A stretch of 35,804 nucleotides of DNA from NCBI GenBank assembly GCA_019648995.1, contig BLXT01002730.1, positions 1,055,127 to 1,090,930 on the forward strand. Direction: 5' to 3'. This stretch comes from Plakobranchus ocellatus. Its lineage: Eukaryota; Mollusca; Gastropoda; Plakobranchidae. Of this stretch, positions 12,601 to 23,807 are shown piece after piece (the stretch's first letter is position 1; every line of letters begins with the position of its first letter). The position numbers were made by a program, and so were the translations under genes. The notes beneath the pieces were generated by a model that did not search any database, was not told the origin of the DNA, and saw nothing but the letters and a program-made list of their open reading frames with translations.

Positions 12601-14058
12601 TTTAATAACTTTTCCCTGATGTTTTCTGATGCCAATCATTCTGTCTCTTTCTTTGTCTCCCTTCCCTCTCTTTCTTTCTCTCTGTCAGACTGCCTTTCTC
12701 TCTCTCTTCCTCTCCCTCCCTCTCCATCNNNNNNNNCGCTCTCTCTCTCTCTCTCTCCCTCTCTACCTGACTTACTTTCACTATCTCTGTCTCTCTTTCT
12801 CTCCCTTTATGTTTGCCTGCCTTTCCCTCTCTATCTCTCTCTCTCACACTCATGCTATTTCTCTCATTCTGTCTGTCTGACTGCTCTCTCTCTCTGGCGG
12901 TCTCCCTCTGTTGCTCCTTCTATATGTGTCTGCAGCTTCCTGTCTCTCGTTCTCTCCCTCTGTGAGTGGTCTTTCTCTATAGCTCCATCCTCTCTCTCTC
13001 TCCCTCTCTCTCGCATTTTCAATAGATATTAGGAAGAAAAAAATTATAAATAACAGTAATACAGTAACACAATCTGATCAATGGAAAGTTCAAAAAGGGG
13101 AGACAACCCAAGCTGAAATGCCAGCATTGTTATTTATTTGAAATAGGATATCCTTAATTTGTACATGTAGTTTTTTCCGGTTTCCTTCAGTTTTTAAACT
13201 AGATCTAGTGAATTTAGATTGTGTGCTTGTGGATAGGGTTATTACTCTGCAATTAAGTATGGAGTCATTTTAGCTAGGGCCAGTCTTCATAGAATTGGTA
13301 ACAAGCTATTCTCAAAACAATTTAATTATGCTGTAAATTATTTTGACGTGGTAACAAATAAGTGTTAGAAATAGCTAGTTGACTGATTTTTAAATGCAAC
13401 TGCTGCAAAATATCATGGATTTCATCTTTACTGACATAAAGGAACATTGAACTAAAACAAAAAAAAAATATATGTATGAATGGTTTTGATCACTCAAAGA
13501 TTGTATTAGCCTCTCCCCCTTCCCAAAGCCCATGAATTACCCTGAGGTGGTGCAAAATACTCTGAATAGGCGCTTTGATTATTCCCAGGTACAATTTGAG
13601 GTTGGCAGGTCTGTAAGTAATGTCATTGTTTGCCTCAAAAACATCATTTCAATGCAGGAGGGGCCCAGAATCAAGCCTGAAAATTGCTAAAATTGTAAAA
13701 ACCTATCCCACACTAGGGGCTCTACCCCTCCACACAGGGTGCTGCCCCGAAACTCCGCCAGAGCCAAAGGTGGCCCCTGGACATGGGATAGCTGATACGT
13801 TTTCCTGCTTTTTTTTCAAAGGCCACTGTCATCTCTGTGAATTAAGGAAGTAACAATTGACATTGATCTATGTACAAAAAGATCTGCAAACAAATCATTT
13901 TGGGGAATTGCTATGCATATCACTCAAAAGAAGCAACAAATTAGCTGATATGAAAAGAAGAAAATTACCATATGTTCATTTTTTTTTTTTTTACAGGAGG
14001 AGCAACTCTAGTATTTGAAGTGGAGCTTATCAAAATTGAGAGAAAGGAGGAGCTGTAA
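2036..14058 (+). CDS. FKBP2: FKBP2 (FKBP13-like), ER peptidyl-prolyl cis-trans isomerase, four coding exons
   Basis: Coding exons are 2036-2212, 8466-8578, 11429-11511 and 13997-14058; all introns are GT-AG with phases 0, 2 and 1. The joined product is 144 residues, against 142 for human FKBP2. Residues 1-22 form a signal peptide (hydrophobic [12 protein letters not shown], then GQA). The FKBP domain covers about 45-138, with the expected pocket residues Y58, F68-D69, F80, V87-I88, W91, Y114 and F131. C44 and C99 match the two cysteines that form a disulfide in FKBP13. The protein ends in KEEL, a plausible ER-retrieval signal (human ends RTEL). The family catalyses proline isomerisation in the ER lumen and binds FK506. 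The start is the ATG at 2036, directly before the signal peptide. An in-frame TTG at 2006 would add ten residues before the signal peptide and is unlikely. Identification is by family recognition; expression is not tested. Confidence 0.96.
3131..3860 (+). repeat. Tandem ~200-bp minisatellite, three copies plus a partial fourth
   Basis: Units start near 3131, 3331 and 3531, with a degraded partial unit from about 3778. Each has the core GCATCTTGAATTATACC, then CCCAACCCCACC, a CT-rich spacer and CCTTTGTCTTGTACACAC. The CT spacer is absent in unit 1, short in unit 2 and expanded in unit 3 (CT and TATC runs at about 3607-3670). Confidence 0.9.
6161..6225 (+). repeat. Direct repeat pair, 42-bp period
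   Basis: Two 23-base copies (6161-6183 and 6203-6225) share GTATGCT and GGCGCT with about 19 of 23 positions identical. They lie in a locally CpG-containing patch of FKBP2 intron 1. Confidence 0.5.
7041..7266 (+). repeat. Tandem duplication, ~119-bp unit
   Basis: ATGGTTT near 7041 and 7160 begins each unit. Both contain GGAAACTCATTTCCAAATTT and end near CTATGGAATC. The copies are diverged but collinear, within FKBP2 intron 1. Confidence 0.8.
8466..8578 (+). CDS. FKBP2: FKBP2 coding exon 2: FKBP domain core
   Basis: The acceptor is a T-rich tract ending CAAAG at 8465, and the donor is AA|GTAAGC at 8579. It encodes 37 codons plus two bases, including [12 protein letters not shown] and [14 protein letters not shown]. 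The V-I and W drug/substrate pocket residues lie here. Confidence 0.96.
8770..8816 (+). repeat. AT-rich palindromic microsatellite
   Basis: TTTTTATAT and TA repeats followed by ATATAAAAA form a near-perfect inverted repeat in FKBP2 intron 2. Confidence 0.8.
9842..10010 (+). repeat. Degenerate 35-42-bp tandem repeat
   Basis: About four units start near 9842, 9882, 9917 and 9959, with a fifth start at 10001. The consensus is roughly GATTGCTCAGAGGTGGGTT followed by GTGAGAGGATTGATTGAAAC. The array lies in FKBP2 intron 2. Confidence 0.7.
11429..11511 (+). CDS. FKBP2: FKBP2 coding exon 3: FKBP domain, [18 protein letters not shown] segment
   Basis: The acceptor TTTGTTCAG ends at 11428 and the donor G|GTAATT starts at 11512. 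The split codon AA|C gives Asn at the exon 2-3 junction. The exon encodes the conserved [12 protein letters not shown] loop with pocket Tyr114. Confidence 0.95.
11512..13996 (+). other. FKBP2 intron 3
   Basis: Dominated by the CT-rich tract at 12480-13015. It ends in a long T run that serves as the polypyrimidine tract of the last exon. Confidence 0.85.
12480..13015 (+). repeat. CT-rich low-complexity tract with an 8-base assembly gap
   Basis: Long CT and CTCC runs, interrupted by N at 12729-12736. Open frames across it on either strand translate to Ser/Leu/Pro or Arg/Glu repeats and are artefacts. It lies in FKBP2 intron 3. Confidence 0.9.
13997..14058 (+). CDS. FKBP2: FKBP2 terminal coding exon with KEEL C-terminus
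   Basis: A long T tract and TTACAG precede the exon. It encodes [16 protein letters not shown], the last FKBP strand, then KEEL and TAA at 14056-14058. The final four residues resemble the KDEL/RTEL class of ER retrieval tails. Confidence 0.95.
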
Positions 14059-14091
14059 TTTAGTCCTGCTAGATAACAAATAACAGAAACA

Positions 14092-14097
14092 AATAAA
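14092..14097 (+). terminator. Poly(A) signal AATAAA for FKBP2
   Basis: A canonical AATAAA begins 34 bases after the FKBP2 stop codon, which would give a very short 3' UTR. A second AATAAA at 14575-14580 is an alternative distal signal. Confidence 0.55.
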
Positions 14098-14162
14098 TGT
14101 TTTAAGTCTTACTTTCCAATGCTGTTTTTACTGCATGTGCTACACTTTTTTTTTTTAAAATA

Positions 14163-14386
14163 ACAGTACCCTGTCAAACTTATTTTGGTGGCAATTGAGA
14201 AAACCTGTCGCAACTCACAGGCCATTGTAAAGTCAAAATACCTGATTTTACTCTAACATTTTTCCCTTTATAAAAAATTTCGTAACTCCAGTGCCAACTA
14301 AAATAGTCAAGAAATGCACACAAAAAGGTACATGTATGGAGTATGGGGGGATGTGGGAGGATAAGAAAGAAAAAAACTTGACAGGC
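14163..14386. mobile_element. Possible decayed MITE after FKBP2
   Basis: CCTGTCAAACTT near 14171 and the inverted AACTTGACAGG near 14376-14386 form short imperfect terminal repeats around a non-coding core. The core includes ACCTGTCGCAACTC, a word type seen in non-autonomous elements. Confidence 0.25.
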
Positions 14387-14574
14387 ATATCTGGCGAGTT
14401 GAGTCAGTTTTTCTCAAATTTGTTCATGTATGTCCAAATAGTTGTTTTGTTACATACCTGACATTTTCTTTTTTTTTTTTTTTTTGTCTTTTGTTTTTGT
14501 TGAAGTGCTATTTTGCATCATAGCTAACTTTATTTTAAATAATTCTTGTCGGTGTATTAATTGACAATACATTC

Positions 14575-14580
14575 AATAAA
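14575..14580 (+). terminator. Possible distal FKBP2 poly(A) signal
   Basis: AATAAA about 520 bases after the stop codon. A T-rich tract lies about 100 bases upstream (14468-14490). This is a weaker alternative to the proximal signal. Confidence 0.3.
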
Positions 14581-14688
14581 GAGAAATATTTGTTCTATGG
14601 ACTGAAGTAATAATAATCCAAATCTCTACACCTTTCCATCAAAACTTTTATTTGAGCTTTTCAGTCTGAGTGGGTTTTTTGTTTTGTG

Positions 14689-14776
14689 TATGCTGAGTAA
14701 CAAAGTTTTGTACTTACTTTATGAGGCTATTTTATGCTGAGTAACAAAGATTTGTACTTATTTTATGAGGCTATTT
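14689..14776 (+). repeat. Tandem duplication, 44-bp unit
   Basis: TATGCTGAGTAACAAAG starts at 14689 and again at 14733. The two units differ at about two positions, so the duplication looks recent. Confidence 0.85.
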
Positions 14777-16228
14777 TAAAAATGAGTTTCGCTGTTAAGT
14801 TCAAATTTGAATCAAAATAGTTTACAAAGGATACAACAACCTTTTTGAGGATGTGGGAGCTTTATTATAAGAAAAAATGCTAGGCATTTAATTTTTGTTG
14901 CCAACTTGAATAATGTTTTTTTGTGATGTAGAATAAAACAGGACAGTAAAATGTTTAGGACACTGTGAGTAATTTTCTTTTTCTTAGATTTAAACTTAAA
15001 GGAAGAAACGTGAAGAGTACAATTATAAAATCATTGTATTCATTATAAATTAGATGAAATAGTTTCTGCAGAGCGTACCTAATTATTCTATACCATTTAA
15101 TAATTGCATGATCAAGTTTGTGAATGCATACATTGCTATGCTCATTTTATATTTACCTAGAGTAAATTATTATTTTAAATTATTTGATGAAAAAAGACTA
15201 GGAAAAAAAAAAAGTAAAGTTTTTCTAAATAAGTTTTGACTTGGGCTAGTGCGGGTTTTATTTTGAAACATGGAAGTGTTCGATGTTTCATTGGGTCAAA
15301 AATATTGATACCATCTAAAAACATCTTGGCCTATGAGTTTGAGTACACAGTGTAAGAGGATTTGTGTCCTCACTGTGCAATTTTGGTACTCAGTGGTCAA
15401 TGGGACAAAAGATGGCAAGATTAAAAAACGAAAATTGCACCATAACTTATTTAGAATACCTGTCATAGAATTATAATGTGATATCTGGTGTAATTCCTGT
15501 AGTACTATAAGGGCTACTTGTAAATCCTTTTGTGTAGCGGTATTATTATGTACTTCTTGTATTTCAGTTCCATTTTCCAAAGGGCATCTTTACCAAATCT
15601 TATTGAACATTTTCCATTCAAACAAAGCATTTTGAAGTCAAGATTTCATTTTTTTTTTTAAATTAATGGAGAGAATGGATGGACCAAACATATTCCAACA
15701 AATACTTACTGACACTTTTATTCCATCAAATACATACTGATACTTTTTCTCATCATTATCAATTTGTCAATGAGAACACGTCTAGATATCAATCCTTATG
15801 AGTCTTATGTTAACAATTTCAAGCAATATGAACCATGGTTTGAAATGGTCAAAATGCAATGAGGGATTCATTTTGTCTCAAGGTATTTTTATCTCAAATT
15901 GAATAAAACCTTTGTAAAATCACAGTTAGTCACTATCCTTTATCATTGTGCATTGTCAGTGAGAACATGACTTATGACACTGGTCCTTTTGAGTCTTTTA
16001 CGGCAAAGAACACTTTTAAGGAAACATTTAAAGTACTGTTTGTTCAATATTTTCTTCACTCAAGATTCTTAGAAAAAAGAAACAAACAAACATCGATTCA
16101 ATTTTTTAATGTATTTTTAAAATGGGAGAGAAATAAAACAGATCGAGAAAGCGATCTATTAAAGTAGCCAAGGAAGAGAAAAGAGAATGGAAAAGAAGAT
16201 TAGTGCTAACAACATGAGAAAAGGATAA

Positions 16229-16388
16229 TACTGTGGAGTCTGGATAAAGTCAACTCGAAACTCTTGCCTAAAGTCAACTCCTTATAAATGGCAGCGGCTT
16301 CTGTTTTTTCTTCTATTTCTTTGTTATGGATAAAGTCAAACAATTTTGAAGGTCCCGAGAGGTTGACTTTAAACAGACTCCACTGTAG
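16229..16388. mobile_element. Tc1/mariner-like MITE with TA target duplication
   Basis: Terminal inverted repeats of about 26 bases (left 16229-16254, right 16363-16388) differ at about three positions. Both ends read TA then C(T/A)GTGGAGTCTG inward, consistent with a TA target-site duplication. The element has no coding capacity. The word TAAAGTCAA recurs inside it on both strands. Confidence 0.65.
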
Positions 16389-17410
16389 TGTAAAACTAAA
16401 AGATGGGAATTAGAGCTATAGTTTAGAATGTAAATGGAGGACTAGAAATTGTAGATACCTTCTTCTTATGGTTTTAATTAGTGATTGCTCAAGATTAGCC
16501 TCTTTCTGTACCAATTCATTGGACTTTAGTAGTTTCCATCCATGATATTCTCATCATTCTTTTGATAAAGCAAGTCTCTACTGCTTCGAGTTTCTTCTTT
16601 TCCTTGTTTATTGACCAACACATAATAACGGTATCATAGAGTAGTAGTGACCATGACTTATGTTTCTGTTTACCGGTATTTGTTACATTTTTTGGAAAGC
16701 ATTTTTGGTCATGGTTAATCTTTTACTTATATTTCACTTGTGCATCTACCAGCTGATATTATCAGGTAACCAAGATATTTGAATTTTTAGGTGGACCCAA
16801 CCATATGTAAATTTTTGTAATATTGCCCAATAAAAAAAGGAATGAAAACTGAAACATATCATTTTCTAAAACTTTATTCATTTCCTACCAAATTATGTAC
16901 AATTAGTCTAAAATCAAAGATTGATGATGGCTTTTCTATGCAAGAGTAACAAAATGGTACAATAATACAGAGGTGCTTTCCTTTTAGGCTTCACCAATAA
17001 AAAAGCAATAGCTATAGTTTATAATTTTTTTTTAATTAGTCTAAAATTTTTAATATACTTTAAATTTTTAACCTTTTAATGGTAGACTAATTTTGTCCCA
17101 CGCACTGTGGGCTCTGAAGTTGAAATGACCATAAAAAATATTGTTTTGCAAAGATGTTTTACCCGTCAACTAAATCATTGTAATGAAGGGGAAAAAAGCT
17201 GCATAGTTTTTTGCCTGCTTCTGCCCTCTGTTACATTTTATATAAATGGGTTATGCATTGAAAAAAAATGAGCAGCCTTATGACATAGCCATTACGTAAT
17301 GACATCATGATTATTAACATTACAATAAAAATAATGAATCATTCAACTTTCAAGCTCACACATGCTTTTAACACATTTTCATTTATACCAGTAAGATATA
17401 CACATCATTA

Positions 17411-17440
17411 CATTATATATATATATATACACACACACAG
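17411..17440 (+). repeat. Compound (AT)n(AC)n microsatellite
   Basis: An AT run passes directly into an AC run in the intergenic region. Confidence 0.85.
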
Positions 17441-20400
17441 TTGGATTAGATATGCATAAGAATGTATTAGTTATTAGCAACTGGCATGGTAAAAATGTCT
17501 ATCATTTTTTCTTCATTTCCATTTTAAGAAAATACACCTAACAAATGAAAGGCTGAAAATGAAGTCCAAATTAGTCAGTTCAGTTCACTCTTCCTAGCAT
17601 AATTGTAACACTGACAATGCCATAGTACAATATCATTTCTGTGCCACAGGGTATTCAAGATTATGTTTCAGAAAATTTTCATTTCTTTTTTTTACAAGCA
17701 AATTGAAAGAAATGCAATATTTATAGTCCAAAAATATATTTTTCTAAAACTGTAATACTCATCAAGCCCAATATTTGATACATATGAATTTATTTCATTT
17801 TCAAAGTCTATGCAGAGACTCAAAATATTGAAACTAAAATGATCATAAGCAATCAGCATGGGTTGATTTGCACGCTGATTGTGTTGCATTGAATGCACAT
17901 CACCATCCATTACAAGGTGATCCCAAATTTTTTTGGTTCTTGTCAGGCAAGGGCGTCAGCCGTCAGCTATGGGCTGAAACTTGAATCCATAATAGAAAGC
18001 TTCCTCAACTAATTTACAGCCAAACCCTCTGAATATAATCTTGAGCATTTTTTATTCTGATATAATAGTAGTACATGTATAGTTCAGGTTGTAGTCATCA
18101 AATGAAATGGTCAGTAAGTTCAGTGCACTAGTATTGAAGTCACAGCAATAGGGGAATGATGCAGACCTGCACGTCTTAATGCTTTCACAGACTGCCATTG
18201 ATTTCTATTTTTTTTAAAATTTTTTTAAACAGAACGCAATGAAAGGAATGACTTGGGTGATAATTTGGTTGTATAGTTATTTCCACCGTTTTCCAAACCA
18301 GCTGGTTTTTTATCATTATCAGGCAATAATTAACCAGCATTAACTAAAGTGCCCATATAATTATGTTGAAAAACAATTTTGAGTCTAGTGCAAGCTTTTT
18401 GCCTTAAGAAAATACTCAACAGATTTAAGAATTTGAAAATTAATAATAAACCACAAGCATAACTGTGCAACGATTATCAGGTAAAATGGGAACCATGCAC
18501 TCTGAAATATATAAGTTACTTGCAAAACTATATATATTACATATTTTATTTTTAAGATGTGAAGAACTTTTTAAAAGCCTTAATATGCAAGTTGACTGTT
18601 ACAATGTAAGGAAATCAATTAGGCAGGCATTGATTGCATTATTAAGTGCAATCAATTTGGTCATTCTCTGAAGAAAAAAATTGCTATTTCATTTCTAACT
18701 CAAAAGCAATGATTTCAAAATGTCTTAGGTAACTTGTAAATCATACAAATGTTCCTGGAAGCTTTACTTATTGAAAACACTTGTTTTGCATACCTTGCTG
18801 GAAGTTCTTTGAAATTCAGTAACAAGTGGCATTACATCAGCAATTTTCATAGGTCTACACCCATGCCTCAAGCTTTTTAAGACATTCCAGGATGATTATT
18901 TTAAATCAGTAACTTTCAAAACAGTCACAAGCTCGACCGAGATTGATTTACCATACTTTCATTCTTAAAAGAAATATCTTTTCAACTTTGCAGAGAACAG
19001 TCTGACTATGGTTTCAACCTGACTTGGATCCTAATTTTATTAAAATTACATTAGATCTAAATTCTAGGTCAAAATATGAGAGTCACGACAGCAATTCTAT
19101 CCGCCTGCAAAGATCATCCTGGACATAGGTCTAGCTCCAAACCTATGTCTGACCCATAAAAAAGGCCTATGCATGCTTAGAGTTAGAATGAAAACCAGAT
19201 TGGATCTAGATTTAAAAAAGATAGATATTAAAGTATCAGAAAATTTGATTTTGCACACCAGTGTTCTTAGAAGAGGGTGGCAGAGAAGTCTCATATTAAT
19301 CTGATTTGTTCATCTAAATTTCTGGCCTACTTTCAGTGCCAGTTGTGGTGCTGAGTGGAACTAGGATTTGGACTTAGGAGGGGGTTTCAATTATTTTTGC
19401 TTTACTGAGGATGGTGAAATCAACAATGGATTGATTGAAAATTGTCTTCGCTCTTGTTTCAAACATTTTTTTAATCGAGTTGATAAAACAATTGAAGGAA
19501 AGAGCAACAAGAATGTAGCAGGACTAGAAGCTCAGCAATCTGAAATACAGTGCTGATGGCAGTAATTTTCTAAAAAACTGGTATCGTAATAGTTAGAATG
19601 GATGAGATAAAAATGTACCAATATGGGCTTATAAAAATAAGAGGTGCAAGGAATTGTAGCCAACATAAATATTAGTTCCAGGAAGTATCTTGAGCGCCTT
19701 CATTGCCACCCTCTTTTCTGAACAAATTATTTTACAAAAGTACTCCAAATCATGTAATATGTTTCATCTTTGTGATGACAGGTCTTATATCTATTTAATC
19801 ATTCCAATAATGATCTACCCCATAAAGAACACTTGCATACATAATTTAACAGGGATGCCAGTGGCCTCTGAAAAAAAAGCAGGAAACTTATATAGTAATA
19901 TATAGTTTTCTCAAAGCTGTGGTTAAAGTATAATTGACTTTTAAGTAATAAAAATGAGGCAAAAAATCGGAAATCCTGATTGAATCTGAAAACTGGCACC
20001 CCTGATTTAAGAAAGTGTATGCACCAAACATTGATAAGGCTTATGTGTCTCTTGGGCACCATAAATAAAACTATTCAGAAACAAACATAATTCTTGGATC
20101 AAGGTGTGTCTACAAGTGCGGGTTAATGCAGAAGAGTGTGTTGCCAAAAGCAAGTATATAGCTGTGCATCATATAGGCCTCTTTCTAACCAAAGACAATT
20201 TCTACACCTGTCCTGAATTGTATGAGACTGTGAGAAAGGTGCTCTGGCATTGAGGCAATTGAAAGGGCCTGCCAAGTGATGCCATACTTCATTTATAGGT
20301 AAAGAAGTTGAGGCAGAATTCTGGAGAATAGATAACGCACAGATAAATGCTTATAGAGCAACAAATGTAATGCCACGATTGGTGAAATTTTAATTTAAAA

Positions 20401-22640
20401 AAAAAAAAAAAAAACACGTCCTAAGGATCACAAGGGCCAATTCATATCTGGGCAGATGCCAAATTGAAGTAGTCCATGATGTTTTTGCATACGTTCATTC
20501 TCATCTCTATCAATAGTGAAAGCTATGAATGTTTTTACCACACCACTAAAGTATTAAAAAAAAGGCAGCTGCACTCTTTTCATAAGATCATAAGGAAAAC
20601 AAAGAGGAATATCACCAGCACCTCCTAACATAAAAGTAGCATGTCCTACTCTGAGATCACACACTTTTCAGCATTTTTCAAGGCTACCCCTACACAAAGG
20701 CTAAACTGGCATGGCATCCTCTCCAGATAGGTCCATACAGACCAAGGAGAATTATACCTAGTGCAGGGTCTGAGGAATTTTCCTGCATTTGAAAATTTTA
20801 GAATTTCAAGAATTTTCACTAAGTTAATTGAATTGCAGAACAACAAGTGAATTAACTTGGAATACTTTCAGGTGGGAATTACCCTGAGTTTCTACCATGG
20901 TAAATTACATGACAGGACAGTATTTAGGGGGAAAAATTGGATATTTTAAGTTGAGATATACTTTTATGTACTTAGTAAGTACATTTATTTACTGTCAAGT
21001 TATAATAGTTTGTATCTAGTATTGCAAGGGACAAGTATAGTGGTTGTATGCACCAGTTTGGACTAAATTTTAAAAAAATATGAAATTACACTTAGGACCA
21101 AATCAAAACATAAAAATAATATTCCAGAGATATTCTGTTTGCCAAGTAAATTACATTTACTAAAAAATTTCCCAACAAAATACATGATACATTTTTTAAA
21201 AATTAATTAATAAATTTGAAACCGGTATCAAAACCCACTTGAGAACTAAGAGAGGTTCCATACCATGTGACTTACCAAACATACTGATCAGACTTTTGGG
21301 CCCCTTTAGATTTTTTTTCAGCCAATCCTGCGAACTATTGCCATACAATTTAATGATTTTGAACTGCTTGAAAATGCATAAATAGCTCCAATTATCTAGT
21401 GCAGTAGACTAATAGTAATTAAGATGAAAAATAAAAACACTCATTCAACTGTAAATAAACTTGATTCATCAAGATTCAGAAGATAGGACTCCACTGATAA
21501 TGACAGCAACAATTATAAACAATAACTTTATAAATGCATTACTTTTTAAAGTTAGATTCAAGTTTATTGTCCTTTGCAAAGTTTATTTATTCTATCTGAC
21601 AACAGAGCAACTTTTAAAATAAATTATTTTATCATACATTATTTGTGGATATTATATATATATTCATAAATTGAAGACTCGATCAAATTTGATTTTTTAT
21701 AACTCAATCAAATTTGATTTCCATCAGTAATTTATTTAAAAAATTAGTATAGCAACTACAATTATTGAAAACTGAAATCATCATTCACAGTGCTATGGTG
21801 TCGTATTGTTCAAACTCCACTTTTATGCCTTTATGAACTTATGAAAAACCGGGTTACTGTAAAGATTTTGAGATTAAATTACAAATGAGCCATAATTATC
21901 ATATATTGTGCCAAGCACATGAATAAAATAACATATACATTCATCACCCAAAAAAAATTTGTGTCATTTAAATTTTTTTGTCTCCAGATATTACTTTTTC
22001 CTTCACATAATATCTGTTCACAAGGCCATCATATTTTTTTCAATTATGTCCTTTCAGGATAAAGAAATAAAAAGATTTAATGCTGTCATTTTCTGCTGCT
22101 GAATAAGTGATTTGACCCATTGCATGATATTGAATGGAAGAGCACTTGCTGCTACTTCTGTACCAAAATGGATGAAAATATATTTGGCATTTAAGAGTAA
22201 CACTGTTTAAAATTTTCAATATGTTTCACAAAGGTTTTTTTTTGCCAAAACTAAGTTAAGAATTGAAAATGACCTCAATATGCCTTTTGCTACATTCTCA
22301 CGAAATTACATTTGTGATTAGGGTGTGGGATTTTCTCTGGTGTGAATGACATCTTGCCTTTTTTGTGAGCAGGATTCAAAAAAAAAATTTACACTGCGCA
22401 GTTTTTTTTTCCTTTTATTTAGTTTTGTAGTTTCAAAACCGAACCGAAATTTTTTGTAAAGCAACCAAACTGAGGATAAATGTTGAAAAATGTTAAATTT
22501 TCTTAATTATTTAAATATATCTTGACATAATATTAATAAATACTTACATTGCCTGTTATTCAATGCACAGAATCATAGACTGCCTTTTTTTCTTATTGCC
22601 AAAGTATTTGGCAAAGAATTATAATATCCGTATACAATTT

Positions 22641-22804
22641 CTACTATTGAAAAGTTCTCTCTCTAAATATATATATATATGCAGTTTTAATCTATGATTT
22701 AAACTGTTCAAAATGCAACTCTACTATTGAAAAGTTCTCTCCCTAAATATATATATATATATATGCAGTTTTAATCTATGATTTAAACTGTTCAAAATGC
22801 AACT
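22641..22804 (+). repeat. Near-identical tandem duplication, 80-84-bp unit with AT microsatellite
   Basis: CTACTATTGAAAAGTTCTCT starts at 22641 and 22721. The units are nearly identical but differ in AT repeat number (about 4 bases longer in the second), which suggests a recent duplication followed by microsatellite slippage. Confidence 0.9.
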
Positions 22805-23013
22805 CATTTGAAATGTATTTTAAAAATTCTTACTTCATCATTTAGAGGCCGAAAAGAAAGTGACTCCTAAAAGCCATTAAGTAACTTAGTAAGGACTTGC
22901 GTTACTATGCTGATATGATGCTATAGGCTTGATTTAACCATATTTATTCTAAGGTCATCCTACCCAGTTTGTCATAAAATCCAAAGCACGGAGAGATAAA
23001 TCTGTTGCATATA

Positions 23014-23172
23014 TTATTCCTCAATTTCAGCAGCACTCACAGAAGTACTCCACTTGCTTCTTGATCTAGGACCCTTAATTTCAAAAGCTCTGGCCTCACT
23101 ATTACATCCAAAGCCACTCTTTAGACTAGAGGTTCTAATTCTTTGATAAAGAACTGTAGACTCATCATCAGC
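23014..23172 (-). CDS. Orphan 3'-terminal exon candidate, unidentified protein
   Basis: After an AATCCAG acceptor, 52 codons run to TAA. The peptide (ADDESTVLYQRIRT ... KWSTSVSAAEIEE) has a balanced, charged composition unlike the Lys/Ile/Phe-rich translation just upstream in the same frame, as expected at an intron-exon boundary. It would enter in phase 0, while ZFAND3 donors leave in phases 1 or 2, so it does not simply extend ZFAND3. I do not recognise the family. It may belong to a gene whose upstream exons lie on the - strand above 23.3 kb, or it may be chance. Confidence 0.3.
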   Translation of the reverse strand, partial: ADDESTVLYQRIRTSSLKSGFGCNSEARAFEIKGPRSRSKWSTSVSAAEIEE

Positions 23173-23807
23173 CTGGATTAAAATTTGAGATTTAACAATG
23201 ACTACATATAAACTGCTATTATACTCTGCTATGAAGTAAATTTTTTTTTTAAAGTTTAATATTTTCAATTTCCTACATTTTTTTTCCAGTACAGTGCAAA
23301 CCTTTTTCTCAAGAAAATATTGTTTAGGCACGTCCAAGCATAATGAATTTAGTATGCTCTGAGCTAAAAGGTTGAATTAGGGTTATCATACTACAAACAC
23401 AAAATGGAAAGCCATGGGCTTCAATAATAATGAAGCAAGAAACCAGTTCTGCACATAAAAAAAAATGGATGCAGGCTCACAAATCTCTCATTTCTACATT
23501 TTGTGTCAATCTTTCAAATATAAAGGAAAGATGAGGGCAAAAAGAGCAGCAGATATCTCATGCAACAAATAAAAAGAGATAAATTCAAGTTCAATATATG
23601 TATATAAAGTGTTTTCTTTTTCAAATATTCATAAAACTTTTACATATATGACCCTGTAATGGAAAATCAGGCAAATTCGGGTTTTCATACAAAACTTTTT
23701 TCAGATAGAAGAAAAAAATGAGATGTCCATCTATCACACCAACTTTCTTAAAGGCCCCTTACACATTTCAGGCTTGACATACCGGTTTGTGAATGAAATT
23801 TAGCCTC

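Larger units (their letters stand above)
14098..23013. other. Intergenic region downstream of FKBP2
   Basis: AT-rich DNA with the decayed element at 14163-14386, duplications at 14689-14776 and 22641-22804, the MITE at 16229-16388, a hairpin at 19122-19149 and two 12-base palindromes at 21682-21718. Open frames at 15296-15580 (-) and 19365-19556 (+) are unassigned. No recognisable gene. Confidence 0.6.

Noticed and set aside
12583..13032. Long open frames on both strands in the CT tract
   Set aside because: They are translations of simple repeats across an N gap (Ser/Leu/Pro or Arg/Glu runs), not genes.
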